In this document: positions 1-9,700 of the stretch, in pieces
Layout: the number at the start of each line of letters is the position of its first letter
How positions within the stretch are numbered: position 1 is the first letter of the stretch
Assembly (NCBI RefSeq): GCF_014192415.1
Contig: NZ_JACHXY010000001.1
Coordinates: forward strand, 1,736,001-1,800,000
DNA: 64,000 nucleotides
Source of the DNA: Microbacterium proteolyticum
GTDB lineage: Bacteria > Actinomycetota > Actinomycetes > Actinomycetales > Microbacteriaceae
Reading direction: 5' to 3'
Notes under the pieces: model-generated
What the model was told of the DNA's origin: nothing
Seen by the model: the letters and a program-made list of their open reading frames with translations, nothing else
Database searches by the model: none
Translations under genes and position numbers: made by a program

Positions 1-96
1 ACGACGCTGGTCAGGGCGTACCCGCGGGGCTTCCGCCGCGAGTGGTACGCGCCGGTCACCGGACGGCGACCGGCCGAGGTCGCGGTCGACGCGTGA
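1..96 (+). CDS. bioY: C-terminal end of a probable BioY-type ECF substrate-specificity subunit (5' truncated)
   Basis: The frame starting at base 1 is open to the TGA at 94-96 and gives the last 31 residues of a protein that begins outside the window. The tail (VRAYPRGFRREWYAP) is basic and soluble, as expected after the last membrane helix of a BioY protein. The stop overlaps the GTG start of the ECF ATPase (GTGA), and a transmembrane EcfT gene follows, which is the actinobacterial bioY-bioM-bioN order. The identification rests almost wholly on this context. Another ECF S-component is possible. Confidence 0.45.
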   Translation, partial: TTLVRAYPRGFRREWYAPVTGRRPAEVAVDA

Positions 97-773
97 TCCG
101 CTGCGCGGGCATCGGTGTGCGCCTCGGCCAGCGCGAGGTGCTCCGGGGCCTGACCCTCGACCTCGACGCGCGGACGGTCGCGGTCATCGGCGACAACGGA
201 TCGGGCAAATCGACCTTCGCCCGACTCGTCGCCGGCCTCGTCCGCCCCTCGGCAGGCGACCTGCGGGTGCTCGGACTCGACCCGCAGCGGGATGCTGCTG
301 AGCTCCGCCGCCGCGTCGCGCTCGTGCTGAGCAACCCCGACGCGCAGATCGTCATGCCGACCGTCGCCGACGACGTCGCGCTGTCGCTGAGGGCGGAGAG
401 CCTGCCGCGCGGGGTGCGCGATCGCCGGGTCGCCGCCGCGCTCGGACGTTTCGGGCTCGCCGACCTCGCCGACCGTCCCTCGCACGATCTCTCGGGTGGA
501 CAGAAGCAGCTCCTCGCCCTGTGCGGCGCCTTCGTCCGCGCGCCGCACCTGGTCGTCGCCGATGAACCCACCGCCTTCCTCGATGCCCGCAACGCCCGCC
601 TCGTCGCCGACCACCTGCTCGCCGACGCCGGACACGCGCTGCTCGTCGTCACCCACGACCTCGCCCTGGCGCGCCGCTGCGAACGGGCCGTGCTCTTCGC
701 CGAGGGGCGGGTCGTGGCATCCGGACCCTCCGACGAGGTCGTCGACGGCTACGCTGCGGCCGTGGCGTGTTGA
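93..773 (+). CDS. bioM: ECF transporter A component (BioM-like ATPase)
   Basis: This 226-residue ABC ATPase would energise vitamin uptake, probably of biotin, together with the EcfT protein encoded next. Walker A GDNGSGKST lies at about residues 33-41, followed by a Q-loop in SNPDAQ, the signature LSGGQKQ, Walker B VVADEPT and the H-loop THD. A short single-domain ATPase of this size fits BioM/CbiO. I chose GTG 93 because it overlaps the upstream stop and puts the first beta strand (VIRCAGIGVRLG) at the N terminus. An upstream in-frame GTG at 42 would add an arginine-rich tail inside the preceding gene. It overlaps the next gene by 7 nt, so the subunits are probably translationally coupled. 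The substrate is inferred from context. Confidence 0.85.
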   Translation: MIRCAGIGVRLGQREVLRGLTLDLDARTVAVIGDNGSGKSTFARLVAGLVRPSAGDLRVLGLDPQRDAAELRRRVALVLSNPDAQIVMPTVADDVALSLRAESLPRGVRDRRVAAALGRFGLADLADRPSHDLSGGQKQLLALCGAFVRAPHLVVADEPTAFLDARNARLVADHLLADAGHALLVVTHDLALARRCERAVLFAEGRVVASGPSDEVVDGYAAAVAC

Positions 774-1375
774 GCCTGTACCGCCCCGGTGAGGGGTGGA
801 TGCACCGGATGCCGGCGGGTCCCCAGCTCGCGGGGATCGCGTTCGTGGCGGTGGCGCTCGCGGCATTGCCGTCCGCCTGGGGGAGTGTGCCCGTCGCCGT
901 CGGGGTGGCATGCGGGCTGTATGCCGGCAGCGGCATGGGGGTGCCGATGGGGATTCGGATGCTCGCCCGACAGGCGTGGGCGGTGCGCTGGATCGTCTTC
1001 GTCACCGCGGGAGGGCAGCTGCTCTTCCTCGGGCCCGAGGCCGCCGCAGCCAACACCGCACGGGTCGCTGCGACGTTGGTCGTGGCCGGGCTCGTACCGT
1101 TGACGACTCCCGTCGGGGCCGTGCTCGATGCGATCGAGCGGGGGCTGCGACCCCTTCGCCGGATCGGCGTCGACGCCGAGCGCGCCGCTCTGCTGCTGAC
1201 GATCTCACTCACGACGATTCCCGTGCTCGCGCGCCTGACCGCCGAGGTGCGCGACGCCCAGCGTGCGCGGGGCCTCCGTCCCTCCCTCGCGCGCGGCGCG
1301 TTGCCGCTGCTCATCCTCGCCCTGCGTCACGCCGACGATCTCGGAGATGCCCTCGCCGCCCGCGGCATCCGATGA
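767..1375 (+). CDS. bioN: ECF transporter T component (BioN-like permease)
   Basis: This 202-residue membrane protein is the likely scaffold (EcfT) joining the ATPase to the substrate-binding subunit. Four or five hydrophobic segments are visible (for example IAFVAVALAALPSAW and AAATLVVAGLVPL). They are followed by a cytoplasmic region with the RAQRARG-type 'ARG' motif (here DAQRARGLRPS), which in EcfT proteins contacts the ATPase. About 200 residues is usual for BioN and short for CbiQ. The GTG start lies inside the end of the ATPase gene, with 7 nt of overlap. It ends 57 nt before the convergent cofE stop. Confidence 0.8.
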   Translation: MLSLYRPGEGWMHRMPAGPQLAGIAFVAVALAALPSAWGSVPVAVGVACGLYAGSGMGVPMGIRMLARQAWAVRWIVFVTAGGQLLFLGPEAAAANTARVAATLVVAGLVPLTTPVGAVLDAIERGLRPLRRIGVDAERAALLLTISLTTIPVLARLTAEVRDAQRARGLRPSLARGALPLLILALRHADDLGDALAARGIR

Positions 1376-1432
1376 CCCGCATCCAGGAGGCTCTCTTCGG
1401 AAGAACCCACGTCGCCTGAGCGGCATGGCACG

Positions 1433-2185
1433 TCAGTCGCGCGCCGCGTGCCCCGCTGCGAATCCGTCCGCGTACGCCTCGTCGGCGCCCTGGCGGAACA
1501 TGTCGCGGGCGGGGTCGCGCACGATCGATCGTGCCCCGGGGAGGTCGAGGCCTCCCACCAGGTCGCCGCGTCCGCGCACGACCGCGACGGGGCGACGCGA
1601 GGCCTTGCCCTTGACGAGGTCGGTGGCGGCGGCGATCTCGTCGGCCACGCACGGCAGGGTCACCACGAGGGGGCGGCCCTCGGCATCCGTCGTGCCGCGG
1701 AGGTCTTCGAAGACGTGGATGCCGGCGGCCCCGATGGCGTGGTCGGTCTGACCCTCGCGCCAGGCGCGGCCGAGCGTGTCGGTGATGATCACGCCGACAC
1801 GGGCGACCGTGCGGAGACCCTCCGCCAGGCGCCGGGCCGACGCGTCGGGATCGACGGGCAACAGCAGCACGGTGCCCTCGGGAGTGTTGCTGGCATCGAC
1901 GCCGGCGGCGGCCGAGACGATGCCGAGGGGGTTCTCGACGATGCGCGTGACGTGTCCGGTGGGGGAGGTGCGGGATGCCACGAGGCGCACGGTCTCTCGC
2001 GTGATCGCGTCTTCGCGGTCCGCGGCGTGGATGATCCGACCCTCGGCCTTCGACACGATCTTGCTCGTGACGACGACGATGTCGCCGTCCTGCAGGGGGG
2101 CGGCCAGGGCACCGAGGATCACCCCGACGAGATCGTCTCCCGGGGTGATCTCACGGATGCCGTCGAGGGCCCAGACCTGCAGCAC
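1433..2185 (-). CDS. cofE: Coenzyme F420-0:L-glutamate ligase family protein (stand-alone CofE)
   Basis: This 250-residue protein matches the CofE fold, which adds gamma-linked glutamates to coenzyme F420-0 in a GTP- and metal-dependent reaction. Visible family features are the N-terminal [29 protein letters not shown], the central [37 protein letters not shown] and [14 protein letters not shown]. It has the single-domain length and lacks the nitroreductase half found in mycobacterial FbiB. I chose GTG 2185 because it comes one base after the stop of the upstream GNAT gene, implying coupled translation. No other F420 biosynthesis gene (cofC, cofD, fbiC) is in the window, so it may act on F420 made elsewhere or on another acceptor. 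Confidence 0.85.
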   Translation of the reverse strand: MLQVWALDGIREITPGDDLVGVILGALAAPLQDGDIVVVTSKIVSKAEGRIIHAADREDAITRETVRLVASRTSPTGHVTRIVENPLGIVSAAAGVDASNTPEGTVLLLPVDPDASARRLAEGLRTVARVGVIITDTLGRAWREGQTDHAIGAAGIHVFEDLRGTTDAEGRPLVVTLPCVADEIAAATDLVKGKASRRPVAVVRGRGDLVGGLDLPGARSIVRDPARDMFRQGADEAYADGFAAGHAARD

Positions 2186-2186
2186 G

Positions 2187-2693
2187 TCAGCGGACGAAAC
2201 GGACCTCGGTGAGCTCCTCGCCGAGGAAGGGCTGCGTCTGCGATGCGCCGTCGAGCGTGAAGCCGTTGCGCACGTAGAAGCGGTGGGCGCGGGGGTTGTC
2301 GTCGGCGACCCAGAGGTACAGGCCTTCGCCGTCTGCGACCGCGGCGTCGAACAGCTGCTGGCCGATCCCCGTGCCGTGATGCGCGTCGAGCAGGTAGATG
2401 AAGTACAGCTCGCGCTCCCGCGGGGCATCGTCGTCGCGGGCGGGACCCGAGCCGACGAAGCCGACGATCTCGCCGTTCACGAGCGCGGCGTGCATGCGAT
2501 AGTCGTCGCCCTGGGAGGCCCAGTGGGTCCAGAGCTCGGCCATGCGGCGGGGCGAGACGGCCTCGAGGGCCGCCTTGCTGATCAGGTGGTCGTACGTCTC
2601 GTGCCAGCAGGTGGCGTGCACGCGGCCCAGGGCCTCGGCATCCACATCACGCACCGGACGGACGACGATGTCGGTTCGGGTTTCCGCAGTCAT
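2187..2693 (-). CDS. GNAT-family N-acetyltransferase
   Basis: This 168-residue single-domain GNAT acetyltransferase transfers acetyl from acetyl-CoA to an unknown amine. The central strand [24 protein letters not shown] carries the acetyl-CoA pyrophosphate-binding pattern (here HHGTGIG), followed by [19 protein letters not shown], the classic C-terminal GNAT block. The ATG at 2693 has a -10-like TAGAGT (minus strand, bases 2700-2705) only 6 nt upstream and no Shine-Dalgarno, so the mRNA may be leaderless. It ends one base before the start of cofE, and the two are probably one transcript. The substrate cannot be read from the sequence. Confidence 0.85.
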   Translation of the reverse strand: MTAETRTDIVVRPVRDVDAEALGRVHATCWHETYDHLISKAALEAVSPRRMAELWTHWASQGDDYRMHAALVNGEIVGFVGSGPARDDDAPRERELYFIYLLDAHHGTGIGQQLFDAAVADGEGLYLWVADDNPRAHRFYVRNGFTLDGASQTQPFLGEELTEVRFVR

Positions 2694-2705
2694 GGCGCGA
2701 CTCTA
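2694..2705 (-). promoter_or_regulatory. Probable leaderless -10 element of the GNAT-cofE operon
   Basis: On the minus strand TAGAGT (2700-2705) stands 6 nt before ATG 2693. With transcription starting about 7 nt after a -10 box, the mRNA would begin at or next to the start codon. No purine-rich ribosome binding site is present. Confidence 0.5.
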
Positions 2706-2792
2706 CGCGCGGGATCGGCCAGGGTGAAATCCGCCGTGGGCCCCCTCGCGATGGGGTAGGGGAGTGCATCACGAGCCGCCGTGTCAGGGTCC

Positions 2793-2852
2793 GTCGAGTG
2801 TCCACAACACGCCGTATCGAGAGGAACGCAACGGCGTGTTCTGGACATTCGA
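2793..2852. repeat. Palindromic intergenic repeat, family A, copy 1
   Basis: The left arm (2793-2815) reads GTCGAGTGTCCA, two variable bases, then ACACGCCGT. The right arm (2831-2852) is its near-perfect inverse, ACGGCGTGTT..TGGACATTCGA. The element spans about 60 bp with a loop of about 15 nt. A second copy with the same arms and the same overall length lies at 32924-32982. It sits in the 270-bp gap between the divergent GNAT and thioesterase genes. Confidence 0.75.
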
Positions 2853-2963
2853 TGTCGCCGTGGCACGTGCGCGTGCTCGATCCGGGGACTCCCGGTCGAC
2901 GGGTTTGTCGAGTGAGCACAACGCAATGGCCGATTCGTCGTCGGATCGCTACGCTCGCCCCTC

Positions 2964-3524
2964 GTGAACGTCCTCTGGCGCACCCTCCTCGTGCTCTTCC
3001 GTGCCCGCCGCCGCCTCCGTCGCGAGGGTCCCCTCGACCCCCACACGGTGACGCGCCTGCGCCTGCGGGTGCTGCCCACCGACATCGACGTACTGCGCCA
3101 CCTGAACAACGGTCGCTATCTGTCGTTGTTCGACCTGGGGCGGTGGGACCTTCTCACCCGGTCCGGACTCGTGGCGGCGATGACGAAGGAGGGCTGGTAC
3201 GCCGTCGTCGCCGCCGAGACGATCACCTTCCGCCGATCGCTCGAGCTGTGGCAGCGGTTCGATCTCGAGACGCGCCTCATCGGCCACGACGACCGGGCCG
3301 TGTACCTCGAGCACCGCGCCCTCGTCGGCGAGGAGATCTACGCGCGCGCGATCATCCGCGCGCGGATCCTCCGCCGCACGGGCGGCACGGTTCCCCACGA
3401 CGAGTTGTTCGCCGCCGTCGGACGACCCGAGGGGCTTCCCGACATCGAGCCGTGGGTGCTGGAGTGGGCCGCGGGCTCGGCACTGCCGTCGACGAAGCGT
3501 CCGGCCCCCAGCGTCTGGGAATGA
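2964..3524 (+). CDS. Hotdog-fold acyl-CoA thioesterase (4HBT/THEM6-like)
   Basis: This 186-residue protein is likely to hydrolyse acyl-CoA or a related thioester. After a basic N-terminal stretch it shows the 4-hydroxybenzoyl-CoA thioesterase signature VLPTDIDVLRHLNNGRYL followed by FDLGRWDLLTRSG, where the conserved Asp and the HLNNG..L turn form the active-site region of the 4HBT_2 branch. The GTG at 2964 is preceded by TACGCT (2950-2955) with 8 nt between, again a possible leaderless start. It is convergent with the esterase gene, whose stop is 10 nt away. The acyl substrate is unknown. Confidence 0.8.
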   Translation: MNVLWRTLLVLFRARRRLRREGPLDPHTVTRLRLRVLPTDIDVLRHLNNGRYLSLFDLGRWDLLTRSGLVAAMTKEGWYAVVAAETITFRRSLELWQRFDLETRLIGHDDRAVYLEHRALVGEEIYARAIIRARILRRTGGTVPHDELFAAVGRPEGLPDIEPWVLEWAAGSALPSTKRPAPSVWE

Positions 3525-3534
3525 CCGCGCCGGA

Positions 3535-4518
3535 TCAGCGACCGAAGCGGGCGTCGAGCCAGGCGACCTGCTTCATCAAGTGACGGTATCCGCCGCCCTC
3601 GTGGCCGTTGTAGGGGTACTCCTCGATCGCGGCGTCGTCGGACGCCAGCGCGTGGAACGCCGCGAACACCCCCGACGGCAGCACGACGTCGTCCATCAGG
3701 GCGACTGAGAAGTACGCCGGCACGCTGATCCGGCGCGCGAGCACCGCGCCGTCGACGTGCGACAGCGTGTGCAGCACGCGGTCGGCTTCGTCGCGGTGCA
3801 CCGAGAGGAAGCGCGTGATCTCGGTGAACGGCGGCGAGGGCGTACGCACGATGGCGTTCGGGAAGTCGCAGAGGAAGGGCACGTCGGGCATGACCGCCGC
3901 CGTCGCGTCACCCGAGAGAGCGGCCGCCGCGATCGCGAGCCCGCCGCCCTGGCTTCCGCCGGTGACGGCTATCCGGTCGGCATCCACTCCCGGCAGCGCC
4001 CGCACCTCGTCGACGAGACGGACCGCGTCGGTGATGAGCCGGCGGTAGTAGTACTCCTGGGGATCCAGGATGCCGCGCGTCATGACGCCCGGGTGGGCGG
4101 CGGCCGATCCGTGCGGATCGGGTGTGGCTCCCACGCTCCACGTCGAGCCCTGGCCGCGCGTGTCCATGATGACGTGCACGTAGCCGGCCGCGGCCCAGTT
4201 CGTGCGCTCGCCGGGAAGGCCCCGTCCGCCGCCGTATCCGATGTACTCGATGACCGCGGGGAGCGCCTCGTCGCCGTGCGGACGCACGACCCAGCCGCGG
4301 ATCTCGTCGCCGTCGAAGCCGGTGAAGGTCAGGTCGGAGATGCTGAGCGCACGCATCGGGGCGTCGACGGGCGTCACGCGGGTGGGGCCGGCTGCGGCCC
4401 GCGCCTCGCGCAGCGTCTCGGTCCAGAACGCGTCGAGTCCGGCGGGTTCGGCGAGACCGGGGCGATATGCGCGCAGCGACTCGATCGGCATGTCGGTGAA
4501 GGTCACGGCCATGGACAT
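3535..4518 (-). CDS. Acetylxylan esterase (AXE1) family hydrolase / cephalosporin-C deacetylase-like
   Basis: This 327-residue alpha/beta hydrolase is predicted to remove acetyl groups from acetylated xylo-oligosaccharides or similar small acetyl esters. The family pattern is clear: an N-terminal MPIESLRAYRP...LDAFWTETL block, GYGGGRG forming the oxyanion loop, DTRGQGSTW, the nucleophile elbow GGSQGGG, a catalytic Asp in LMDDVVLPS and the His in NGHEGGG near the C terminus. The length is typical. There is no signal peptide, so it is cytoplasmic and would act on imported oligosaccharides. ATG 4518 is the first start. ATG 4512, 8 nt after a TACTGT -10-like box (4521-4526), is an alternative that would fit leaderless transcription. 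Confidence 0.88.
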   Translation of the reverse strand: MSMAVTFTDMPIESLRAYRPGLAEPAGLDAFWTETLREARAAAGPTRVTPVDAPMRALSISDLTFTGFDGDEIRGWVVRPHGDEALPAVIEYIGYGGGRGLPGERTNWAAAGYVHVIMDTRGQGSTWSVGATPDPHGSAAAHPGVMTRGILDPQEYYYRRLITDAVRLVDEVRALPGVDADRIAVTGGSQGGGLAIAAAALSGDATAAVMPDVPFLCDFPNAIVRTPSPPFTEITRFLSVHRDEADRVLHTLSHVDGAVLARRISVPAYFSVALMDDVVLPSGVFAAFHALASDDAAIEEYPYNGHEGGGYRHLMKQVAWLDARFGR

Positions 4519-4586
4519 CGACAGTAGCGGCCGGGGGATGCGGCTGTGCGGTCTCGCGGCGCCCGCCGGGGCGGACGCGGCGAGGC

Positions 4587-5207
4587 TCAGTCCGACGCAG
4601 CGAGCTCCCGCGCCCGCGCGACGCCGTCGGCGATCGCCTCCGCCGCGGCGGGATCCCAGGTGCGGTCGATGATGAGCGACCGCACGTCGCGTACGCCGAT
4701 CGTCCGCAGGAAGAACTCCACGAACGCGACCTGGTGGTCGAAGATCGACCCGGGGGTGGGTCCGTCCTCGCCGTAGTACTGCCCGCGAACGAAGACGACG
4801 TCGGCCCGGGCGACATCGACGGCGGGTCCGAAGTGCACGCCGTCGTAGGTGAAGAGGAGGTTGCGCTGTGCGGCGAGGTCGATGAGCTGCTTCAGCTTGT
4901 AGGGGATGGACCAGTTCCACATCGGCACGCCCAGCACGATGCGGTCGGCCTCGCGGAAGCGACGCGCGAGGGACTCGATCTTCGTCCAGGCGCGGGACTC
5001 GGCGTCGTCGAGGTCGTCACCGTCGACCCACTTGTACTTCGCACGGATGACGCGCTCGTCGAACTCCGGCAGATCCTCGTGCCAGACGTCGAGCGTGTCG
5101 ACGTCGAGATCGGGATGCCGTTCGCGCAGTGCGTCGATCAGGGAGGAGGTCGCTGTGACCGATGCACCGTCGTGCCGGGGGGAGGAGATGATGTGCAGAA
5201 CTCGCAT
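4587..5207 (-). CDS. azoR: FMN-dependent NADH-azoreductase / NAD(P)H quinone oxidoreductase
   Basis: This 206-residue flavodoxin-fold enzyme is predicted to use FMN and NADH to reduce quinones and azo compounds. The FMN phosphate loop is SSPRHDGASVTATSS near the N terminus. VLGVPMWNWSIPYKLKQLIDL carries the isoalloxazine-contacting MWNWS-P motif of the AzoR family, followed by the G-rich VVFVRGQYYGEDG loop. The start is ATG 5207, the only methionine before the first beta strand (MRVLHIISSP). The gene is monocistronic. Its length is normal and all the FMN-binding motifs are intact. Confidence 0.88.
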   Translation of the reverse strand: MRVLHIISSPRHDGASVTATSSLIDALRERHPDLDVDTLDVWHEDLPEFDERVIRAKYKWVDGDDLDDAESRAWTKIESLARRFREADRIVLGVPMWNWSIPYKLKQLIDLAAQRNLLFTYDGVHFGPAVDVARADVVFVRGQYYGEDGPTPGSIFDHQVAFVEFFLRTIGVRDVRSLIIDRTWDPAAAEAIADGVARARELAASD

Positions 5208-5328
5208 GGCGTCAGTTTCGCGGGCGGGGGCGGTCGACCGCGGACGCTTGACTGCGCGCGCCCGCGGCATCCGCCGATCCGTGGACTCGCTGCAGCGGCG
5301 AGTCCGGCGGGTCGCTCGCCACCACGAT

Positions 5329-5361
5329 GAAGCCCCGGCCGCCAGAGGCGACCGGGGCTTC
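5329..5361 (-). terminator. Rho-independent-type hairpin after the S1 protease gene
   Basis: A perfect 10-bp stem GAAGCCCCGG / CCGGGGCTTC is separated by 13 nt. It lies 18 nt beyond the protease stop codon (5380) in the direction of transcription. There is no long U tract, as is usual in high-GC actinobacteria. Confidence 0.7.
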
Positions 5362-5379
5362 GGGTACCCGCGGTGGGGA

Positions 5380-6504
5380 CTAGCTGGTGAGAAGACGCAG
5401 GTTGTAGGCCTGCAGGATCTCGTTGACGGGCTGGAAGTAGGTCGTGCCACCCGTGGTGCAGTCGCCGGAGCCACCGGAGGTGACGCCCTGCGCCTGGTTG
5501 CCGGCGAGCAGCGATCCGCCCGAGTCGCCCGGCTCGGCGCAGACGCTCGTGCGGATGAGGCCCGTCACCGAGCCCTCCGCGTAGCGCACGGTGGAGTTGT
5601 AGCCCTGGATGCGACCGCAGTGCCATCCGGTCGTCGAGCCCGAGCGGCAGACCGTCGCGCCGACGGCAGCCGTGGTGGAGCCCTTCACGGCGACGGCACC
5701 GCCGCTGTAGTCCGACACCTGGCCCACGGGGGTGTGGTTCGGGGTCGCGACCCACGCGTAGTCGTTGCCGGGGAACGACGACCCGCGGAACGTGCCGTAG
5801 GTGGTGCTGTCGCCCGTCACGCCGCAGTGTCCGGCGGTGACGAAGCCGCCCTGCACCGCGAAGCCGACCGAGCAGCGGCCGGCGTTGTTGATGAGGTACG
5901 AGATGCCGCCGCGGATGGTCGCGAAGGTCTCGGGCGCCTCGACGCCCGTCTCGAGGCGCACCGCGTCGGCGGGTGCGCCGAGGCTCGCCACGAACTCGCT
6001 CGCGGCCTGTTCGCCGCCGGCCACGACGTCGACGACGACGTCGTTCGCCGCAACGTCGATCCACCAGGAGGGGATCGTGTCAGGAACGGGGCTCGCCTCG
6101 ATCTGCGCGGTGATGGCCTCGAGCTCGGCGAGCGAGTACTCGGCGGCGACGGGCACGGCGCCCGCGTCGGCGGCGGCGTCCAGAGCGGTGTCGGTGGTCG
6201 CCGCGGCGTACACCGTCTGCGTGGACTCGTCGAGCCAGGTGCCGGCGAAGGCGTCACCGGCGACGCCGGCGACCTCGTCGGTGGTCCCGGCCGCGTCGGC
6301 CTGGAAACGCAGCACGTCCTGTGCGCCCGAGACGTCGGTGCCGAGGTCGGCCGCCATCGCCTCGAGCAGCTGCGCGTCGACGCCGTCGACGGCCGCGTCG
6401 GGTGACGAGGTGGGGGTCTGCGCCAGAGCGGGGGCACTGGCGGCGGTGGTCAGGAACAGGCCGATCGCGGCAGCGCCGACGATCGTCTTCGAGAAACGGT
6501 TCAC
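5380..6504 (-). CDS. Secreted S1-family serine protease with alpha-lytic-type prodomain (streptogrisin-like)
   Basis: This is a 374-residue secreted pre-pro-protease of the chymotrypsin fold. Residues 1-28 form a signal peptide ending in ALA-Q. About 29-195 is a prodomain that assists folding and is then removed. The mature enzyme begins near ATIRGGISY. The catalytic triad is His226 (TAGHCG), Asp248 (NDYAW) and Ser328 (GDSGGS). Six cysteines (211/227, 286/296, 322/349) are placed as the three disulfides of alpha-lytic protease and streptogrisins. The start is GTG 6504, with GGAAGG about 10 nt upstream. The gene is followed by a strong hairpin and is divergent from the PutA-like gene. Substrate preference is not predictable by eye. 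Confidence 0.92.
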   Translation of the reverse strand: MNRFSKTIVGAAAIGLFLTTAASAPALAQTPTSSPDAAVDGVDAQLLEAMAADLGTDVSGAQDVLRFQADAAGTTDEVAGVAGDAFAGTWLDESTQTVYAAATTDTALDAAADAGAVPVAAEYSLAELEAITAQIEASPVPDTIPSWWIDVAANDVVVDVVAGGEQAASEFVASLGAPADAVRLETGVEAPETFATIRGGISYLINNAGRCSVGFAVQGGFVTAGHCGVTGDSTTYGTFRGSSFPGNDYAWVATPNHTPVGQVSDYSGGAVAVKGSTTAAVGATVCRSGSTTGWHCGRIQGYNSTVRYAEGSVTGLIRTSVCAEPGDSGGSLLAGNQAQGVTSGGSGDCTTGGTTYFQPVNEILQAYNLRLLTS

Positions 6505-6713
6505 GTGGAGTGACCTTCCATCCAGGGGGGATAAATGGTGGGGTACCCACGGCTATGCAAACACGAGACGGCCGAAATGCGAAGGAATTCCTGCAATTTA
6601 TGGTTTCCGTCCAATAATTGTCCGCCATTCGGGGGACACGGCCGTCGTCCCGTCCCGCGGGCCCGATCCTCGACTTGCGCGGCGGGCCGCCGAGGTGGCA
6701 CGCGCGCGGTGTT

Positions 6714-6719
6714 TAGGCT
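6714..6719 (+). promoter_or_regulatory. Probable leaderless -10 box of the PutA-like gene
   Basis: TAGGCT lies 7 nt before ATG 6727 with no ribosome binding site between them. The 222-bp divergent region 6505-6726 is unusually AT-rich around 6530-6630. I see no clear operator palindrome there. Confidence 0.45.
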
Positions 6720-6726
6720 GACGGGC

Positions 6727-9700
6727 ATGAGCACGAACGACCCTCGCGCCACCGGTCCAGCGCTCTCTTCCGACCTCGCCTCGCGCGCCGCCGCCGCGGC
6801 TCGGACGTTCCGTCCGCGGGCGGAGGTGCCCTCCTCCCCGCGCCGTGGCATCCTTCCGACCGATCCGGATGCCGCGTCCTTCGTCGCCCGGGTGAGCGAC
6901 GGCGTCGTGCGACCCGAGAGTCTGACGGCGGCCGCCGTGGCGCTGCACCGCCTTGCCGCCGACATCCCGTCGACGCTGCCGTGGTTCGTGAGGGGGGCCC
7001 TGCAGATCGGCGCGGCCGTCGCGCCGGTGCTGCCGACGCCGGCGGTGCCGATCGTGCGCCGCGCGCTGCGCGACCTGCTCGGTCTTCTCTCCCTCGACGC
7101 CCGTCCCGAGCGACTCGCGGCCGAGCTCAGTGCCGCCGCCGAGAACGGAGCGATCCTCGACGTGCGCCTGATCGGGCCGGCGGTGCGGGGTGAGACGGGC
7201 GCCCGGCGCCGCGTCGACGGCATCCGCACCCTCGTCTCACGCGACGACGTCGCTCGTGTCTCGTTCTCCCTCTCCGACATCGTGGTGCGGCGGAACCGGT
7301 GGGCGTTCGCCGCCGACGTGGAGCACGCCGCGGAGCGGGTGCTGCCGGTGCTGCTGGCCGCTGAGGCTGCGGGCACGCACGTCACACTCGTCGCCTCCGG
7401 TCGCGATGACCTGGATGCCACCGTGGCGGTGCTGACGCGCGTGCTGGAGGAGCCGCGGCTCCTCGCGGCCCGCGCCGGCATCGCCCTGCCGATCGGCGTC
7501 GCCGAAACGCTCGACGCCGTTCGCGAGCTCGCCGCGTGGGCCCGGGTACGCGTCGCGCAGGACGGTGGACGCGTGACCCTGCGCCTCAGCGACGAGGCGA
7601 TCGACACCGCCGACGTGGTGGACGCCGCCCATCACGGATGGACCGCCCCCGCGGTCACGACCCGCGAAGAGGTCGATGCGGCGCTGGTGCGGACCGTCCG
7701 CGAAGCGGTCACGTCTCGGGGGGTCGAGGGACTGAGCCTCGAGGTCGCCACCGCCGACCCCGAGCGAGCCGCCCTCGCCCTCGCCCTCGCCGCAGAGGCG
7801 GAGGCCACCCTGCGTCTGGTGCTCCCGAGGGCGGCGCCCTGGGCACCCGACGACGAGTACGTCGTCGCCACGGCCGCGGTGCACCCCGATGATCTGGATG
7901 CCGTCGCCGGGCGCCTGACCGCGCAGTACGCCTCCGCGGTCGCCGCGGCCCCCGCTCTCCCCCTCGCGACGCCCGACCGGGCCGCTGACGCGGATGACGA
8001 GCGGGGAGCAGTCGACGCCGATGCGCACGTCGACGCCGACGCGGACGCGGAGTCCGACATCGACGAACAGGAGCTTCCCGAGACGGTCGCCGTGTCGGCG
8101 CGGGTGCGGCGGGCCCTCGCCGCCGCCGACGCGTCGATCCCGGCGGTTCGCGGCCCGCAGCGCGGCGGCGAGGACGACCCCGCGATCCTCCGCGAGCGCG
8201 CGGCCGACGACGCATCCGAGCCCGGGCTCACGCAAGCGGTGCTCGGCATCGCGCGCGAGGCGGCGGCATCCGGTGACACATCATCGCTCGGGCCCGACGT
8301 GCAGCAGATGCTCTTCGGTGGTCAGGCCTTCGTCGACACCGCGGTGTTCTCGGCCCGAGAGAGCGCCGAGCCCGTCGGCGGAGCGCCCGGCTTCCGCAAC
8401 GTCGCCGACACCGACCCGACCGTCGCGGACGACCGCGCGTGGGCGGCCGACGTGCTCGCGCGCGTGGCCGTATCGACCGCGGGGGATGCGACGGCCGCGG
8501 CCGGCCGCATCGACGACGAACACGGCCTCGATGCCGCCGTGCGGCGTGTGCGCGCCGCCGCCGAACCCTGGGGCGCGCTGGCGGCGGCCGACCGTGCTTC
8601 GGTGCTGCAGAGCGCGGCCCGGACCCTCGCCGCCCGCCGCGCCGAGCTCGTGGAGGTGCTCGCCGCCGAGGGTGGGGCGCTGCTGGCCGAGGCCGACGCC
8701 GAGGTGAGCCAGGCGGTGGATGCCGCCGCGTACTACGCCGCGACCGCGAAGGAGCTCGACCGGGTGCCGGGAGCCGTCTTCGTCCCCGACCGGGTGAGCG
8801 TCGTCGCCCCGAGGTGGAACGCCCCGGTGGGTCTGTGCGCTGCCGAGACCCTCGCCGCGCTCGCTGCGGGGTCGGGCGTGCTGCTCACGCCGTCGCCCCG
8901 CGCTCGGCGCGCGGGAGCCGTCGTCGCGGAGGCGCTGTGGGCCGCGGGGGTCCCGCGCGACCTCCTCGTCTACGTCGACCTGAACGAGGAGGCGTCGGGC
9001 CGCGCGCTGATCGTGCATCCCGGCGTCGATCGTGTGCTGCTCGCGGGGGCTCGCGCGACCGCCGAACGCTTCGCCGCCTGGCGCCCGGCTGCGAAGGTGC
9101 AGGCGTTCACCGCCGGGCGCAACGCCGCCATCGTCGCACCTTCCGCCGACCTGGACGCCGCCGTGTCCGACATCGTGGCGGGAGCCTTCGCGCGGGCGGG
9201 GCAGGCGGCGACCGCCGTGTCGCTCGTCATCCTGGTGGGAGCCGTCGGCCGGTCGGCGGCGTTCCTCGAGCAGCTCGCCGACACCGTCTCGTCGCTGCGG
9301 GTCGGACCCGCCGACGACCCGCTGTCGGACATCGGTCCGCTCGTGGAGGAGCCCACGGGCGAGGTTCGCCGGGCCCTGACCGTGCGGGGAGAGGGCGAGC
9401 GCTGGCTCGTCGAACCGCGCGAACTCGACCTGGGTGCCGATACGGCCGGTCGCTTCTGGTCGCCGGGCGTTCGTACGGGGGTCACCGCGGGTTCGCACCT
9501 CACCCGGGCGGCCGTCGCCGCTCCCGTGCTCGGCATCCTGCACGCGCCCACCGTGACCCGCGCGATCGAGCTGCAGAACGCCATCGGCTCCGGTTTCGTG
9601 GCGGGACTGCACACGCGCGACATCGGCGACCTCGAGCTGTGGCTCGACACGGCCGAGGCCGCGGTGCTGCGCGTCAACCGCCCCTCGACGGGCGGGGTCG

